DNA of 64,000 nt from Desulfitobacterium dehalogenans ATCC 51507 (GTDB taxonomy: Bacteria > Bacillota > Desulfitobacteriia > Desulfitobacteriales > Desulfitobacteriaceae): the NCBI RefSeq assembly GCF_000243155.2, contig NC_018017.1, forward strand, positions 2,666,001 to 2,730,000, given 5' to 3'. The notes beneath the pieces are model-generated. The model had not been told where the DNA came from. It made no database searches and saw only the letters and a list, made by a program, of their open reading frames with translations. How positions within the stretch are numbered: position 1 is the stretch's first letter; each line of letters starts with the position of its first letter. Shown here in pieces: positions 17,857-24,916 of this stretch. A program made the position numbers and the translations under genes.

Positions 17857-17932
17857 GTATAACGTTTTCGGCATTCCCGCAGCGTCATATTACATTCTTA
17901 TTTGCTAAGTTACAGGAATGGACGTGTTATAA
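17857..17932 (-). other. attC-like cassette recombination site 5
   Basis: R' side GTATAAC (17857-17863), R'' side GTTATAA (17926-17932). The arms CGGCATTCCCGCAGC and GTTACAGGAATGGACG pair with a few mismatches. The centre is diverged from the other sites (GTCATATTACATTCTTATTT). Confidence 0.78.
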
Positions 17933-18025
17933 GACGTTTCCTGCCCTATGAATTCAGAGCTCGACGTCGCGCCCTAGGTAGTTCCAGCTGTTACACATTA
18001 TAAGAAAAATGCGTCTTATGCTACT
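17933..18025 (-). repeat. Cassette 3'-UTR module (copy H)
   Basis: GACGTTTCCTGCCC, then AATTCAGAG and GGTAGTTCCAGCTGTTACAC. It is closely matched by 20293-20375 beside site 6. It lies between the stop of the 18026 gene and site 5. Confidence 0.6.
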
Positions 18026-18418
18026 TTATTTTTCTTTCTTTTTTAGAAATGTAACATCTATAAAAGAGATGCTAAAAGCTAAACCAAGAGAAATAGAACA
18101 CGCTCTTAATAAATCTATATTTGAAGGTCTAAAAACATAATCAAAACAATAATTAACAGCTCCAAATAGGGCAAACAAGGCAATAAACTTGAATAGTCTA
18201 CTTCTTATTTCTATCCATTTTAGCCTTCTTGAATTTAAAATAGTAACGAAAGGAACATATAATAACATGAAAAAAGTAAAGAATAAATATCCCATCAAGA
18301 ATTTAAAAGTAATGCTACTATTTATATCTTTATAAACAATAAAAAGGGAAATTATAGTTCCGACTATAAATATGGCGTAAAGAGTTCTTGTTAAAACTAA
18401 AACTGCATTCTTTTTCAC
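18026..18418 (-). CDS. Small integral membrane protein, unknown (cassette gene)
   Basis: Not recognised. The 130-residue protein has four hydrophobic segments (about 8-27, 36-58, 72-92 and 104-122: TRTLYAIFIVGTIISLFIVY, FLMGYLFFTFFMLLYVPFVTI, FKFIALFALFGAVNYCFDYV, ISLGLAFSISFIDV) and a basic end LKKKEK. A short loop between helices 2 and 3 is basic (NSRRLKWIEIRSRL), suggesting it faces the cytoplasm. The start lies behind AAGGAGGCGCATAG. It follows attC site 5 in a stretch that reaches to site 6 and holds other fragments, so sites seem to have been lost in between. Confidence 0.6.
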   Translation of the reverse strand: MKKNAVLVLTRTLYAIFIVGTIISLFIVYKDINSSITFKFLMGYLFFTFFMLLYVPFVTILNSRRLKWIEIRSRLFKFIALFALFGAVNYCFDYVFRPSNIDLLRACSISLGLAFSISFIDVTFLKKKEK

Positions 18419-18489
18419 TATGCGCCTCCTTTATTATCAATCATTACTGGCATTTAGATTTATAGTCACCATATTTGTAAACCTAAATG

Positions 18490-18546
18490 GGCATTTCCTA
18501 CATGTGCGAACTAAAGCTCTCGTCTGAATCCCGCCATGGACGGCGG
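18490..18546 (-). repeat. Cassette-junction module with CCGCCATGGACGGCGG (copy B)
   Basis: CATTTCCTACATGTGCGAACTAAAGCTCTCGTCTGAATC is followed by the palindrome CCGCCATGGACGGCGG (18531-18546). The left part recurs at 20130 and 21030, and a shorter form at 17123. It lies where an attC would be expected between two cassettes. Confidence 0.6.
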
Positions 18547-18659
18547 CCCCTTGAACGCCGTTACCTTTTAATACGCTATTTAAAATGAGTGCGAATTAAC
18601 TTAACTTTATATTTCTCATTATATCTTGAATAATCTGGTCTAAGATGAGCCACTGTGGC

Positions 18660-18908
18660 TCAACTACCTCCGGAAATAGCGACTCTTGTTATCCGTGAAT
18701 CCCAGTCTCGGCAGTAAGCCTGATGTATTGTTCTAATGAAGAGAACACGTGTCCAAAACATAAAGGGCATTATCAACACGAAAACTGAATTTCGGTGATA
18801 ATGCCCTTTGTCGTTTAGTTTTCTACATAATCTAATATGGTCAACACCATCACCTAAATATCCTTTTTTGAGACCCTCACCTTTAACTATCTTTACATAG
18901 TTATCCAA
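18660..18908 (-). CDS. Doubtful ORF / gene fragment around a hairpin
   Basis: An open frame of 82 codons directly after the 18945 gene. Its first 35 codons (DNYVKIVKGEGLKKG, GVDHIRLCRKL) look like coding sequence of unknown origin. The rest runs through a long perfect hairpin (18762-18809) and is improbable as protein. There is no good ribosome binding site at the first Met. I list it as a probable fragment or chance frame. Confidence 0.2.
   Translation of the reverse strand: MDNYVKIVKGEGLKKGYLGDGVDHIRLCRKLNDKGHYHRNSVFVLIMPFMFWTRVLFIRTIHQAYCRDWDSRITRVAISGGS
18762..18809. terminator. Long perfect hairpin, possible terminator
   Basis: AAAGGGCATTATCA (18762-18775) pairs perfectly with TGATAATGCCCTTT (18796-18809). 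Inside, CGAAA pairs with TTTCG. Short T-runs follow on both strands. It could terminate the 18945 gene, but the symmetry and length are more than a terminator needs. Confidence 0.5.
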
Positions 18909-18944
18909 GTCAGAATGAGTGACTCGAGAAGAAAAGTTGAAGTT

Positions 18945-19376
18945 CTATCTGCCAGGGTTTTCTACCTCACCGACAAACACCAGATCTCCTATCCTCTTAT
19001 ATTGTCTAAATAATCCTTTTGGTCGATAAGCCTGTGCAAATTGAAGCCATTTTCTATCCTTGCTATAAACCTGATACAGGAATGCATCTCGACGAACCCC
19101 TTTTAACCTTATATATCCATCAAAAAAAAGGATGATACATTTTTGTTTAGACGATTGATCAATTGAATAATTTATCGCCGCATCAACTGCATCACGATAT
19201 TTTTCTTCAATTGAAAATGTGGTCAACTTTTCATCTTCAGATTGTCCCTCTAAAACATATGGACGACTTGCCGGTTCGCCACGTTTTCTTACCTCCTCAT
19301 CTAATTCTATAAGACTATACAACTTCTTAACAATCCACTGATCCAAGTCGACATTAAATCCCTCTATGTTGTTCAT
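18945..19376 (-). CDS. Hypothetical protein (cassette region)
   Basis: Not recognised. 143 residues from the ATG at 19376, which follows GGGAGGGCATAAA; a longer frame to 19415 lacks a site. The sequence is soluble and mixed alpha/beta: FNVDLDQWIVKKLYSLIELDEEVRK, DAVDAAINYSIDQSS, KCIILFFDGYIRLKGVRRDAFLYQVY, and a basic C-terminal part (FRQYKRIGDLVFVGEVENPGR). There are no signal or membrane segments. It could be a phage- or toxin-related cassette product, but no motif supports a specific role. Confidence 0.55.
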   Translation of the reverse strand: MNNIEGFNVDLDQWIVKKLYSLIELDEEVRKRGEPASRPYVLEGQSEDEKLTTFSIEEKYRDAVDAAINYSIDQSSKQKCIILFFDGYIRLKGVRRDAFLYQVYSKDRKWLQFAQAYRPKGLFRQYKRIGDLVFVGEVENPGR

Positions 19377-19744
19377 TTTATGCCCTCCCTTTATTACCTC
19401 AAATGCCCTTATCATTAGCCAACCAATACTATCCGCGCCAGGATGACGCTGCCTTTGCTAACTATTTCATTGAACTTTGACTCAATTGCCAGTGCCTATC
19501 TCTTTATTTGGTGAATAAAATTCCATATTCTATATTCTTCAACAAACTCCTTCACAAGAGCCAAAGTATTCTAAATTTCTCACCTAAAAACCTATATTTT
19601 ACTTTACTCATTTTATTTGAATATTAGGCATTCAGTTCAACCTTCGAAAATATGGAGCACATTTCCTGTTTGTTGAGCCACACTTATTTAGTTGCCGTGG
19701 TCTAGTACATACAGAATTTCTTTTTGCTTGCCAATAGAACGATT

Positions 19745-19855
19745 TTATGATTGCTCTACAATAGCCACAGTACTAATTGGATCAAGGCGGTGTGCCTTGA
19801 TTTGTCCGCCGCCCTCAGCCCTTTGTTCAATACTGATACTGTTAGTTAAAGCCAT
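19745..19855 (-). CDS. Unassigned 36-codon small ORF
   Basis: An ATG at 19855 opens a 36-residue frame reading MALTNSISIEQRAEGG, then IKAHRLDPISTVAIVEQS. It overlaps the end of the sigma-factor fragment in another frame. There is no clear ribosome binding site. The composition looks like real coding sequence rather than chance, but I cannot name it; it may be the start of a longer gene that is broken here. Confidence 0.3.
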   Translation of the reverse strand: MALTNSISIEQRAEGGGQIKAHRLDPISTVAIVEQS

Positions 19856-20019
19856 GTCGAAACTTTAGAGGTGCCGTCATATCGATTAGCTGATTTTATT
19901 GCACGGTAAAAGGTTTCTTGCGTGAGCTCTCTCGCAGTATCCTCATCATTTCAAATACTCATCAAAAATTTGAAAACAATCTCTGCATATTCCTTATAAA
20001 TATCATCCATGTCAAGCAT
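19846..20019 (-). pseudogene. ECF-type sigma-70 factor fragment with in-frame stop
   Basis: Reading on the minus strand from the ATG at 20019 (behind AAGGAAGTGAT) gives MLDMDDIYKEYAEIVFKFLMSI, a TGA at 19951-19953, then NDEDTARELTQETFYRAIKS, followed by ANRYDGTSKVSTWL and a stop. This is the region 2 signature of ECF sigma factors (ELTQETFYRA, core-binding helix). All of region 4 is missing. So this is a truncated and interrupted remnant. It occupies part of an otherwise gene-poor 1.1 kb in the array. Confidence 0.8.
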
Positions 20020-20217
20020 GCAATATCACTTCCTTTACAACATATATCCGGTAAATCAGTATTTCGTTACACAATAATTCATTTTTTAAAGCTGTCTGCA
20101 TAGGCAAACAGCTTTAAAAGGTTGTATAAATAACTTGATTCACATTATTTTACAAGTATGAAATAAATCTATCGTCTAAATCCCGCCATGGACGGCGAGC
20201 GGTCCTGCAGAAAATGT
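20020..20217 (-). repeat. Gene-free spacer with cassette 5' modules
   Basis: Contains an imperfect hairpin AAAGCTGT..ACAGCTTT (20088-20115), the block TTCACATTATTTTACAAGTATG (about 20130), and the palindrome CCCGCCATGGACGGCG (20182-20197), ending at site 6. These blocks recur at 18490, 21030 and 17123. No gene is seen. Confidence 0.55.
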
Positions 20218-20292
20218 ATATAACGTCCCGAGGAGTCCCGCAGCGTCCCAACCACATTCATCATCCTCTAGTTGCGGGATCCACTGTTATAT
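20218..20292 (-). other. attC-like cassette recombination site 6
   Basis: R' side ATATAAC (20218-20224), R'' side GTTATAT (20286-20292). Arms GAGGAGTCCCGCAGC and GTTGCGGGATCCACT, with the standard centre. R'' with its flank (GTTATATG) matches the R' side of site 7 (CATATAAC), giving a cassette of about 2.9 kb that must once have been two or more. Confidence 0.82.
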
Positions 20293-20536
20293 GACGTTTC
20301 CTGCCCCACAAAGCCTGAGCGCCATGGACGGCACTCCCCCAGGTAGTTCCAGTTGTTGCACTATAAGAAGAATGTGCTATATAGACAGGGCAGACGCCAC
20401 AGAGGGTGTTCCCTACAATCTTATACGCGCATCATTTATAGGGAATAGCCTCCGTGCTGTTCCGCTATAATCCTAATGTTGGACATAATACTACCAACAC
20501 TTATTGTCTAATAAAATGTCATAAGGCTTAAAAGTT
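20293..20536 (-). repeat. Cassette 3'-UTR module (copy I) and spacer
   Basis: GACGTTTCCTGCCCC, GAGCGCCATGGACGGC and GGTAGTTCCAGTTGTTGCAC match copy H at 17933. The remaining spacer to the stop at 20537 shows a hairpin-prone stretch GGGTGTTCCCTACAATC / GGGAATAGCC but no gene. Confidence 0.55.
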
Positions 20537-21016
20537 TTAAGGAGTGGTTTGATTCTCTTTTGCTTCTATTTCTTCCTCTACTATTGCTATACTTTTACTA
20601 TACTTTTTTGTAAATGAAGAAATTACTACGTATCCTAGAAAAACTGCAACATATTTTATCCCATTACCAACTAAGAGAAAAAAGCTAAAGCTAACGATTA
20701 GTTGGGGCCAAGTTATACCCAGATAATGACTATTGACAATAACTAAAGTTATAAATAACGGTAAGCCCAGAACCAATAACCTTTCCTTATTTACTTTCCA
20801 AGAACCAACTTTTTTATATTCATTTATAAAGTGTAAACTTCCAATAAATACACCAAAAATGAAAGACGCTATGATTTGGACTGGAATATTCAAAGCATAA
20901 TTAAAAGTTGAATCTGTTAAAGCTCTCATATATTGATTTAACCCGTTAGATGCTATAAGTAAAACTATGAAAATAACCAAGACACCTATATATTCTATGT
21001 ACTTCCTCAAAGCCAT
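20537..21016 (-). CDS. Integral membrane protein, unknown (cassette gene)
   Basis: Not recognised. I use the ATG at 21016 (159 residues); GGGGGG sits directly against it and would better serve the in-frame TTG two codons later. The open frame extends to 21193 but the extension crosses a cassette junction module and a foreign fragment. Four hydrophobic segments: IGVLVIFIVLLIASNGL, IPVQIIASFIFGVFIGSL, LLVLGLPLFITLVIVNS and LIVSFSFFLLVGNGIKYVAVFLGYVVI. The tail is acidic (IAIVEEEIEAKEN). A YrdB/DUF-type small membrane protein is possible. Confidence 0.55.
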   Translation of the reverse strand: MALRKYIEYIGVLVIFIVLLIASNGLNQYMRALTDSTFNYALNIPVQIIASFIFGVFIGSLHFINEYKKVGSWKVNKERLLVLGLPLFITLVIVNSHYLGITWPQLIVSFSFFLLVGNGIKYVAVFLGYVVISSFTKKYSKSIAIVEEEIEAKENQTTP

Positions 21017-21029
21017 CCCCCCATATTTT

Positions 21030-21090
21030 AGTTCACATTTTCCTACAATTACGAAATAAAGCTCTCGTCTAAAGCCCGCCATGGACGGCG
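21030..21090 (-). repeat. Cassette 5' module with CCCGCCATGGACGGCG (copy G)
   Basis: TTCACATTTTCCTACAATTACG, AAAGCTCTCGTCTAAAG and the palindrome CCCGCCATGGACGGCG (21075-21090) lie in the leader of the 20537 gene. They are nearly identical to the blocks at 18490 and 20130. Confidence 0.6.
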
Positions 21091-21093
21091 TGC

Positions 21094-21193
21094 CTCCAGA
21101 TAATTCGGCCTCGATTTCATCACCCTTGTTGATATTTAAATTTCTCTTCTCTTCAGCTTGAATTAAAACTAATGTTTCATTTATTTTGAGCAT
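21094..21193 (-). pseudogene. 5' fragment of an unidentified gene
   Basis: The first 33 codons of an open frame (MLKINETLVLIQAEEKRNL, then NINKGDEIEAELSG) read like the N-terminus of a real soluble protein. They then run into the palindromic junction module. The rest of that gene is gone. The join indicates recombination or deletion at the module. Confidence 0.4.
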
Positions 21194-21456
21194 TATTATA
21201 ACAAGCTCACACTGAAGTCGTACTATAAATGAACGAATAAAAAGTGTCGGTAGCCTAACAAGAATTCCTCCCGATCTCCACTATATCTAGCTGTGGCACT
21301 ACTAGATAGAATAAAAGTAAACCCAACTATTTTTGAACTTCCAAGTCTAATCCAAAACAAAATTTTTAATGATCGTAGGGGTTATTATTTTGTCAAAGGA
21401 AAAAACTGATTTAATTCCTCATAATCAATCAGATTCTAAGTTCTTTTCTCCTAAGC

Positions 21457-21585
21457 CTATAGGTCATTCTTAATATTGCCCTTGAGTATTTCTTTAATTG
21501 CTTTTATGTCCGAAGCAATTCTAAACACCTTATAATAGATTATGAACAGGATAATTAATGGGAAGTAAATTAGTATGACTTCCAA
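21457..21585 (-). CDS. Small single-pass membrane protein (42 aa)
   Basis: A short frame starts at a TTG (21585) behind AGGGGGTGAATTTT and encodes EVILIYFPLIILFIIYY, a membrane helix, then KVFRIASDIKAIKEILKGN, a basic amphipathic tail. It ends at a TAG at 21457-21459. The strong ribosome binding site, one helix and a charged tail argue that it is a real gene. The topology resembles DUF4083-like or toxin-type small proteins; no function is assigned. Confidence 0.5.
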   Translation of the reverse strand: MEVILIYFPLIILFIIYYKVFRIASDIKAIKEILKGNIKNDL

Positions 21586-21774
21586 AAAATTCACCCCCTA
21601 ACCTTTCCAATCACTAATTTTCAAGCTGCAAACTATTCTCCAACAATTCCCAGATATATGCTATTAAAAAGTAAACATCTAAGTAACAGGTCGCGGTATT
21701 TAGCAATTAAGAGCATGATGCAAAACGTTCTGCTGATGATACAAATAAGATGTATATTATTACTCCCGTTTAAT

Positions 21775-21866
21775 CCCGCCATGGACGACGCCCCTTGAAC
21801 TCTCCGTATTCAATGCAACCCATGATTAAATTATGTGCTCACAACCTCCGGCAAATTGAAATTTGG
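21775..21866 (-). repeat. Cassette 3'-UTR module (copy E)
   Basis: CCCGCCATGGACGACG, CCCCTTGAAC, TCTCCGT and ATTAAATTATGTGC follow the stop of the 21867 lipoprotein gene. It corresponds to copies A, B and C. The attC expected to its left is absent. Confidence 0.55.
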
Positions 21867-23054
21867 TTATGCGGGAGTGTAGATTGCAAATTGCACGCAC
21901 GGCTGCCAGTTCTCATTAAATTGGTACACAGTAATAGGTGCATAGATGAGAGGAAACATTGCCAGAAGCTCCACCCTGCCGTCGCCATCGATATCTGCGA
22001 TGAGGATGTTTTTTTCCGGCAAACGGCTATATTCTCCGTAATTGAAAATTGGGCAGACTGCAACGTTGCCATTCCGGTCATATTGATAAGCGGCGATAAA
22101 CTGTTCTATATATTTCGGGTTGTTTTCATCAAACGTATAGCTTTCATGGATATTGTTTTGCGAGTTGACAGGCTCACTGGAAACACTTGCCGAGACATGC
22201 CCGCCCATGTCAATAGCGGTTCCGTCACTATTAAAGTACGCCGTCAGGGTATAAATGGCGGTATCCTTCCTGGCTGGGGGGGACTGCTCAAGCCCGCTCG
22301 AAAAGACTGTGTTGCTAGCGTTGACGATACTTTCCTCCCTGCCGTCGCCGTCTATATCAAATAACCACGCATTCTTGATGATAAGTGGAGTGGTAGTGGA
22401 TACTTCTTTAATTTTGGCGTTGAAATAGTTCTCCCAAGACTGATTACCAGGCTGTGATTCGAGCGAATAGCACTCATACCTCACTTTTATGACAAATGGT
22501 TCCCAATCTCCCGACATGGCTATCACATCTCCTGATGCTCCTAATGGGTTGTAAAGCCACGCGCCCTCAGAAAGAGGATTGTCATAGATATTATCCTTTG
22601 AGCCGATATATATTTTGCGAGCATCGAAGATAACTGCTTTGTTTGGCTCATAATTCGCGCCAAGACGTTTTTGAATTTCAAAGTACCACTCCGGTTCTTT
22701 GTTCAACAGCTGTTGCTGGCCATCCACTATACGCGAAACCGGGAGAAAAGTATTGAAGTATTTCACCCAAACTGCGCCGTCTTTGAGCGCGGCCCTGTCA
22801 TCTCCGGACAAACCGGCATTGGCGTCCGGCGCATTTATGCGCTCTTCAGACATATTGGGCATAACGTCGTCCTTATCTCCACTATCCTTGGATTCAGACG
22901 CACTGCCTTTTGACAAGCTGGCATTTACTTTGGCGGTATTCTCCGCAACTGTACTGTCACTGGGTGTCTTTCCCGGATTCAATGTAGAATCGTGTAGGCA
23001 TCCGCTAGCAAAAAGTATGGAGAGTACAAGGAGAAAAATTAGGATTCGCTTCAT
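21867..23054 (-). CDS. Putative lipoprotein with repeated DIDGDGR motifs (cassette gene)
   Basis: Protein of 395 residues. It has a type II signal peptide with lipobox FASGC (Cys at residue 19), then a low-complexity Ser/Lys/Asp linker (about 20-75). The extracellular domain carries two DIDGDGR motifs (WLFDIDGDGREESIVNAS and ILIADIDGDGRVELLAMF), the calcium-binding-loop pattern of FG-GAP/VCBS-type beta-propeller repeats. The base composition is clearly richer in GC than the surrounding cassettes, pointing to a different source. Its 5' end adjoins site 7. The function is unknown; surface binding is plausible. Confidence 0.7.
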   Translation of the reverse strand: MKRILIFLLVLSILFASGCLHDSTLNPGKTPSDSTVAENTAKVNASLSKGSASESKDSGDKDDVMPNMSEERINAPDANAGLSGDDRAALKDGAVWVKYFNTFLPVSRIVDGQQQLLNKEPEWYFEIQKRLGANYEPNKAVIFDARKIYIGSKDNIYDNPLSEGAWLYNPLGASGDVIAMSGDWEPFVIKVRYECYSLESQPGNQSWENYFNAKIKEVSTTTPLIIKNAWLFDIDGDGREESIVNASNTVFSSGLEQSPPARKDTAIYTLTAYFNSDGTAIDMGGHVSASVSSEPVNSQNNIHESYTFDENNPKYIEQFIAAYQYDRNGNVAVCPIFNYGEYSRLPEKNILIADIDGDGRVELLAMFPLIYAPITVYQFNENWQPCVQFAIYTPA

Positions 23055-23202
23055 CTAGCATCACCCCGAAATATTAATATTTACGATAAATATCGCTTTA
23101 CAAATTTTTGCCTATCCTTATGTTATAAATATATACAATTACATAAACTGCTAAAATAATCTCCATAACCCACGCATGGATGCGTGGCAATTGTGGTATT
23201 GC

Positions 23203-23278
23203 ATATAACGTCCCGCGAATTGCCGAAGCGTCCCAACCACATCCATCATCCTCTAGTGGCGGGAATGCCGTGTTATGT
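23203..23278 (-). other. attC-like cassette recombination site 7
   Basis: R' side ATATAAC (23203-23209), R'' side GTTATGT (23272-23278). Centre AGCGTCCCAACCACATCCATCATCC. The R'' flank GTTATGTGA matches the R' side of site 8 (TCACATAAC) over nine bases, and GACC/GGTC further out also agree, defining the 23402 cassette. Confidence 0.85.
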
Positions 23279-23401
23279 GATGGACCATGCGCCCAGATTC
23301 AGAGACGACTACGAAAGGGAATCCCTTAAATCGTCCCCCTAGAACAAAATTAATGATTAAATATAACGTTTGCGCAACAATATAAACTTCTTGTGTGATA
23401 T

Positions 23402-23695
23402 TTAAAATCCAGTAGATAGAAGACTATTATCCCAATTCTCAACATTGCTTTCTAATACCTTTGCTTTGATTATTGAATTAGACAAAACAAATTTGTTTAA
23501 CCATTCGACAAATGCTTCCGAACGATAACTACAACCATACTTTTCTCCATTTTTATAAATCCAATATGAATGGTTGTTTTGATTATCATATAGCCAATCT
23601 ATAAATTTATTTCGATATTCTATTAAGTTGTCAGAGATATCCACCGGACAATCAAATATATCTGCATTTACGCAAAATTGGATTACTATTCTCAT
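23402..23695 (-). CDS. Hypothetical protein (single-gene cassette)
   Basis: Not recognised. 97 residues from the ATG at 23695 behind GGGAGAGTGATCTCA; an extension to 23755 lacks a site. The protein is soluble and rich in aromatic and Asn residues: IVIQFCVNADIFDCPVDIS, YRNKFIDWLYDNQNNHSYW, YGCSYRSEAFVEWLNKFVL, VENWDNSLLSTGF. It is the sole gene of a 0.52-kb cassette between sites 7 and 8. Small orphan proteins of this sort are typical cassette cargo. Confidence 0.6.
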   Translation of the reverse strand: MRIVIQFCVNADIFDCPVDISDNLIEYRNKFIDWLYDNQNNHSYWIYKNGEKYGCSYRSEAFVEWLNKFVLSNSIIKAKVLESNVENWDNSLLSTGF

Positions 23696-23794
23696 TGAGA
23701 TCACTCTCCCTTTCAAGTCTATCTCGCAGACTCCTACAAACGTATAATAACCCAAATAATAATTCGCTTTTTCCCAATCCGCTCATGGTCTTTC

Positions 23795-23870
23795 ACATAA
23801 CGTCCCGAGGAGTCCCGCAGCCTCCCAACCACATTCATCATCCTCTAGTTGCGGGACTCCTCTGTTAGGT
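23795..23870 (-). other. attC-like cassette recombination site 8 (best example)
   Basis: R' side ACATAAC (23795-23801), R'' side GTTAGGT (23864-23870). On the minus strand R'' reads ACCTAAC, a perfect RYYYAAC. The arms GAGGAGTCCCGCA and TGCGGGACTCCTC pair without mismatch. The R'' flank GTTAGGTGAAGTAGGC matches the 5' end of the same cassette (inverse of GCCTATTTCACCTAAC at 24592-24607) at 15 of 16 positions. Confidence 0.9.
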
Positions 23871-23882
23871 GAAGTAGGCATC

Positions 23883-24560
23883 TCAAGGCTTTTGTACTTC
23901 CGTAAGAATTTGATTTGAAAGTGTATAATACCTTGGCTCATTCGGCCTTTGATAAATTTCAAATACGTTAGAGTCGTTTCTGTATACTACGACTTGTGCA
24001 TTAACAGATTCGTTTACATCTGAGACCATAATAATATTTCCTATATTTTTATATATCTTCGTGTTTGCTAAAGTCCCCCACGTTGAGACTACTTCTTGTT
24101 CGTTATCCATATCAATATCCTTTTCTAATACATGTCCATCGACTTGAAGTAATACACTTGGCTTAAGATCTTCAATCAAAATATAAATAGCTTGACGGTA
24201 ATTTACTCCAAGGGAACCATTAAACTTAATTACCTTCTTCCCAAACAGATCCTTTACTTCAATTTCATTTCCTATTTGATAAACAGAGATCTGACCCACA
24301 TCATAATATCTATCCTTTATTTTAATGCCCCCATTAAACTCTTCTTGATTTGTTTTTGGTTTATAAAGGAATGCTAAAGCATCATCTGCTAACAGCTCAC
24401 TTGATATTTCGCCAATAGCTTGTTCAGATATTATGGTAATTTCAGATTTCATATCGATTGGCTTAAACTCCAAATTTAATATATGGTCTGTATCTTTCGC
24501 ACATCCATTTACGAGCAATGACACTGAAATTATGGCTATTAGCAACTTAAATAATTTCAT
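23883..24560 (-). CDS. Putative lipoprotein (cassette gene)
   Basis: Protein of 225 residues with a lipoprotein signal peptide (LFKLLIAIISVSLLVNGC, Cys at residue 20). The mature part is mostly beta: EITIISEQAIGEISSELLADDALAFLYKP, QAIYILIEDLKPSVLLQVDGHVLEKDIDMDNEQEVVSTWGTLANTKIY and VYRNDSNVFEIYQRPNE. The IDMDNEQE stretch resembles the DIDGDGE-type loop seen in secreted repeat proteins. The family is not recognised. It is the single gene of the cassette with the best-matched ends in the array (sites 8 and 9). Confidence 0.65.
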   Translation of the reverse strand: MKLFKLLIAIISVSLLVNGCAKDTDHILNLEFKPIDMKSEITIISEQAIGEISSELLADDALAFLYKPKTNQEEFNGGIKIKDRYYDVGQISVYQIGNEIEVKDLFGKKVIKFNGSLGVNYRQAIYILIEDLKPSVLLQVDGHVLEKDIDMDNEQEVVSTWGTLANTKIYKNIGNIIMVSDVNESVNAQVVVYRNDSNVFEIYQRPNEPRYYTLSNQILTEVQKP

Positions 24561-24600
24561 GCTAAATCTTCGTCCTTTTGCAGTATAATCAGCCTATTTC

Positions 24601-24672
24601 ACCTAACGTTCCGCGTATTGCCGACGCGTCCTAACCACATCCATCTTTTCTAAGTGTCGGTAATACGCTGTT
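24601..24672 (-). other. attC-like site 9, interrupted by IS110 element
   Basis: R' side ACCTAAC (24601-24607; GTTAGGT on the minus strand, a perfect GTTRRRY). The arms GCGTATTGCCGAC and GTCGGTAATACGC pair with one mismatch. Only CTGTT of the R'' side is next to the arms; the expected continuation (GTTTATATGATG) is found at 26265, beyond the IS110 element. Confidence 0.85.
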
Positions 24673-24676
24673 CGTA

Positions 24677-24916
24677 TTATAGGTTCATAACCAGTTCAAT
24701 CTGGGTATGGACCTTTTTCTTTTATATTCCCTTATACTGAAAGAAAACTGGGTAAGAACGTATACTCTGTTGGGACCTGGATCCCGTCACATAAACTGTT
24801 TATACTCTCTTTGGCACCAATACTTTGATTGAGCTGGTTGGGCTTTGAGCCCGTATCACAATGCGAACCTAAAGGTGGTTGTTAAAGATGGAACCCGGTG
24901 AAAGAGGAGGTTTTTC
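24677..24916 (+). ncRNA. Candidate bridge RNA region of the IS110 element
   Basis: Non-coding 240 bases between the left end and the transposase start. In IS110-group elements the bridge RNA that selects target and donor is transcribed from this side. Short inverted segments such as GGTTCATAACCAG are visible, but no fold is computed here. Confidence 0.4.

Noticed and set aside
18660-18796. Second half of the 18660-18908 frame as protein
   Set aside because: It reads through a long perfect hairpin; the codons reflect the palindrome, not coding selection.
19918-20103. 61-codon plus-strand frame
   Set aside because: It is antisense to the sigma-factor remnant and has no start signal.
21017-21193. 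N-terminal extension of the 20537 membrane protein
   Set aside because: It crosses the CCCGCCATGGACGGCG junction and a foreign gene fragment; the start at 21016 fits the membrane protein.
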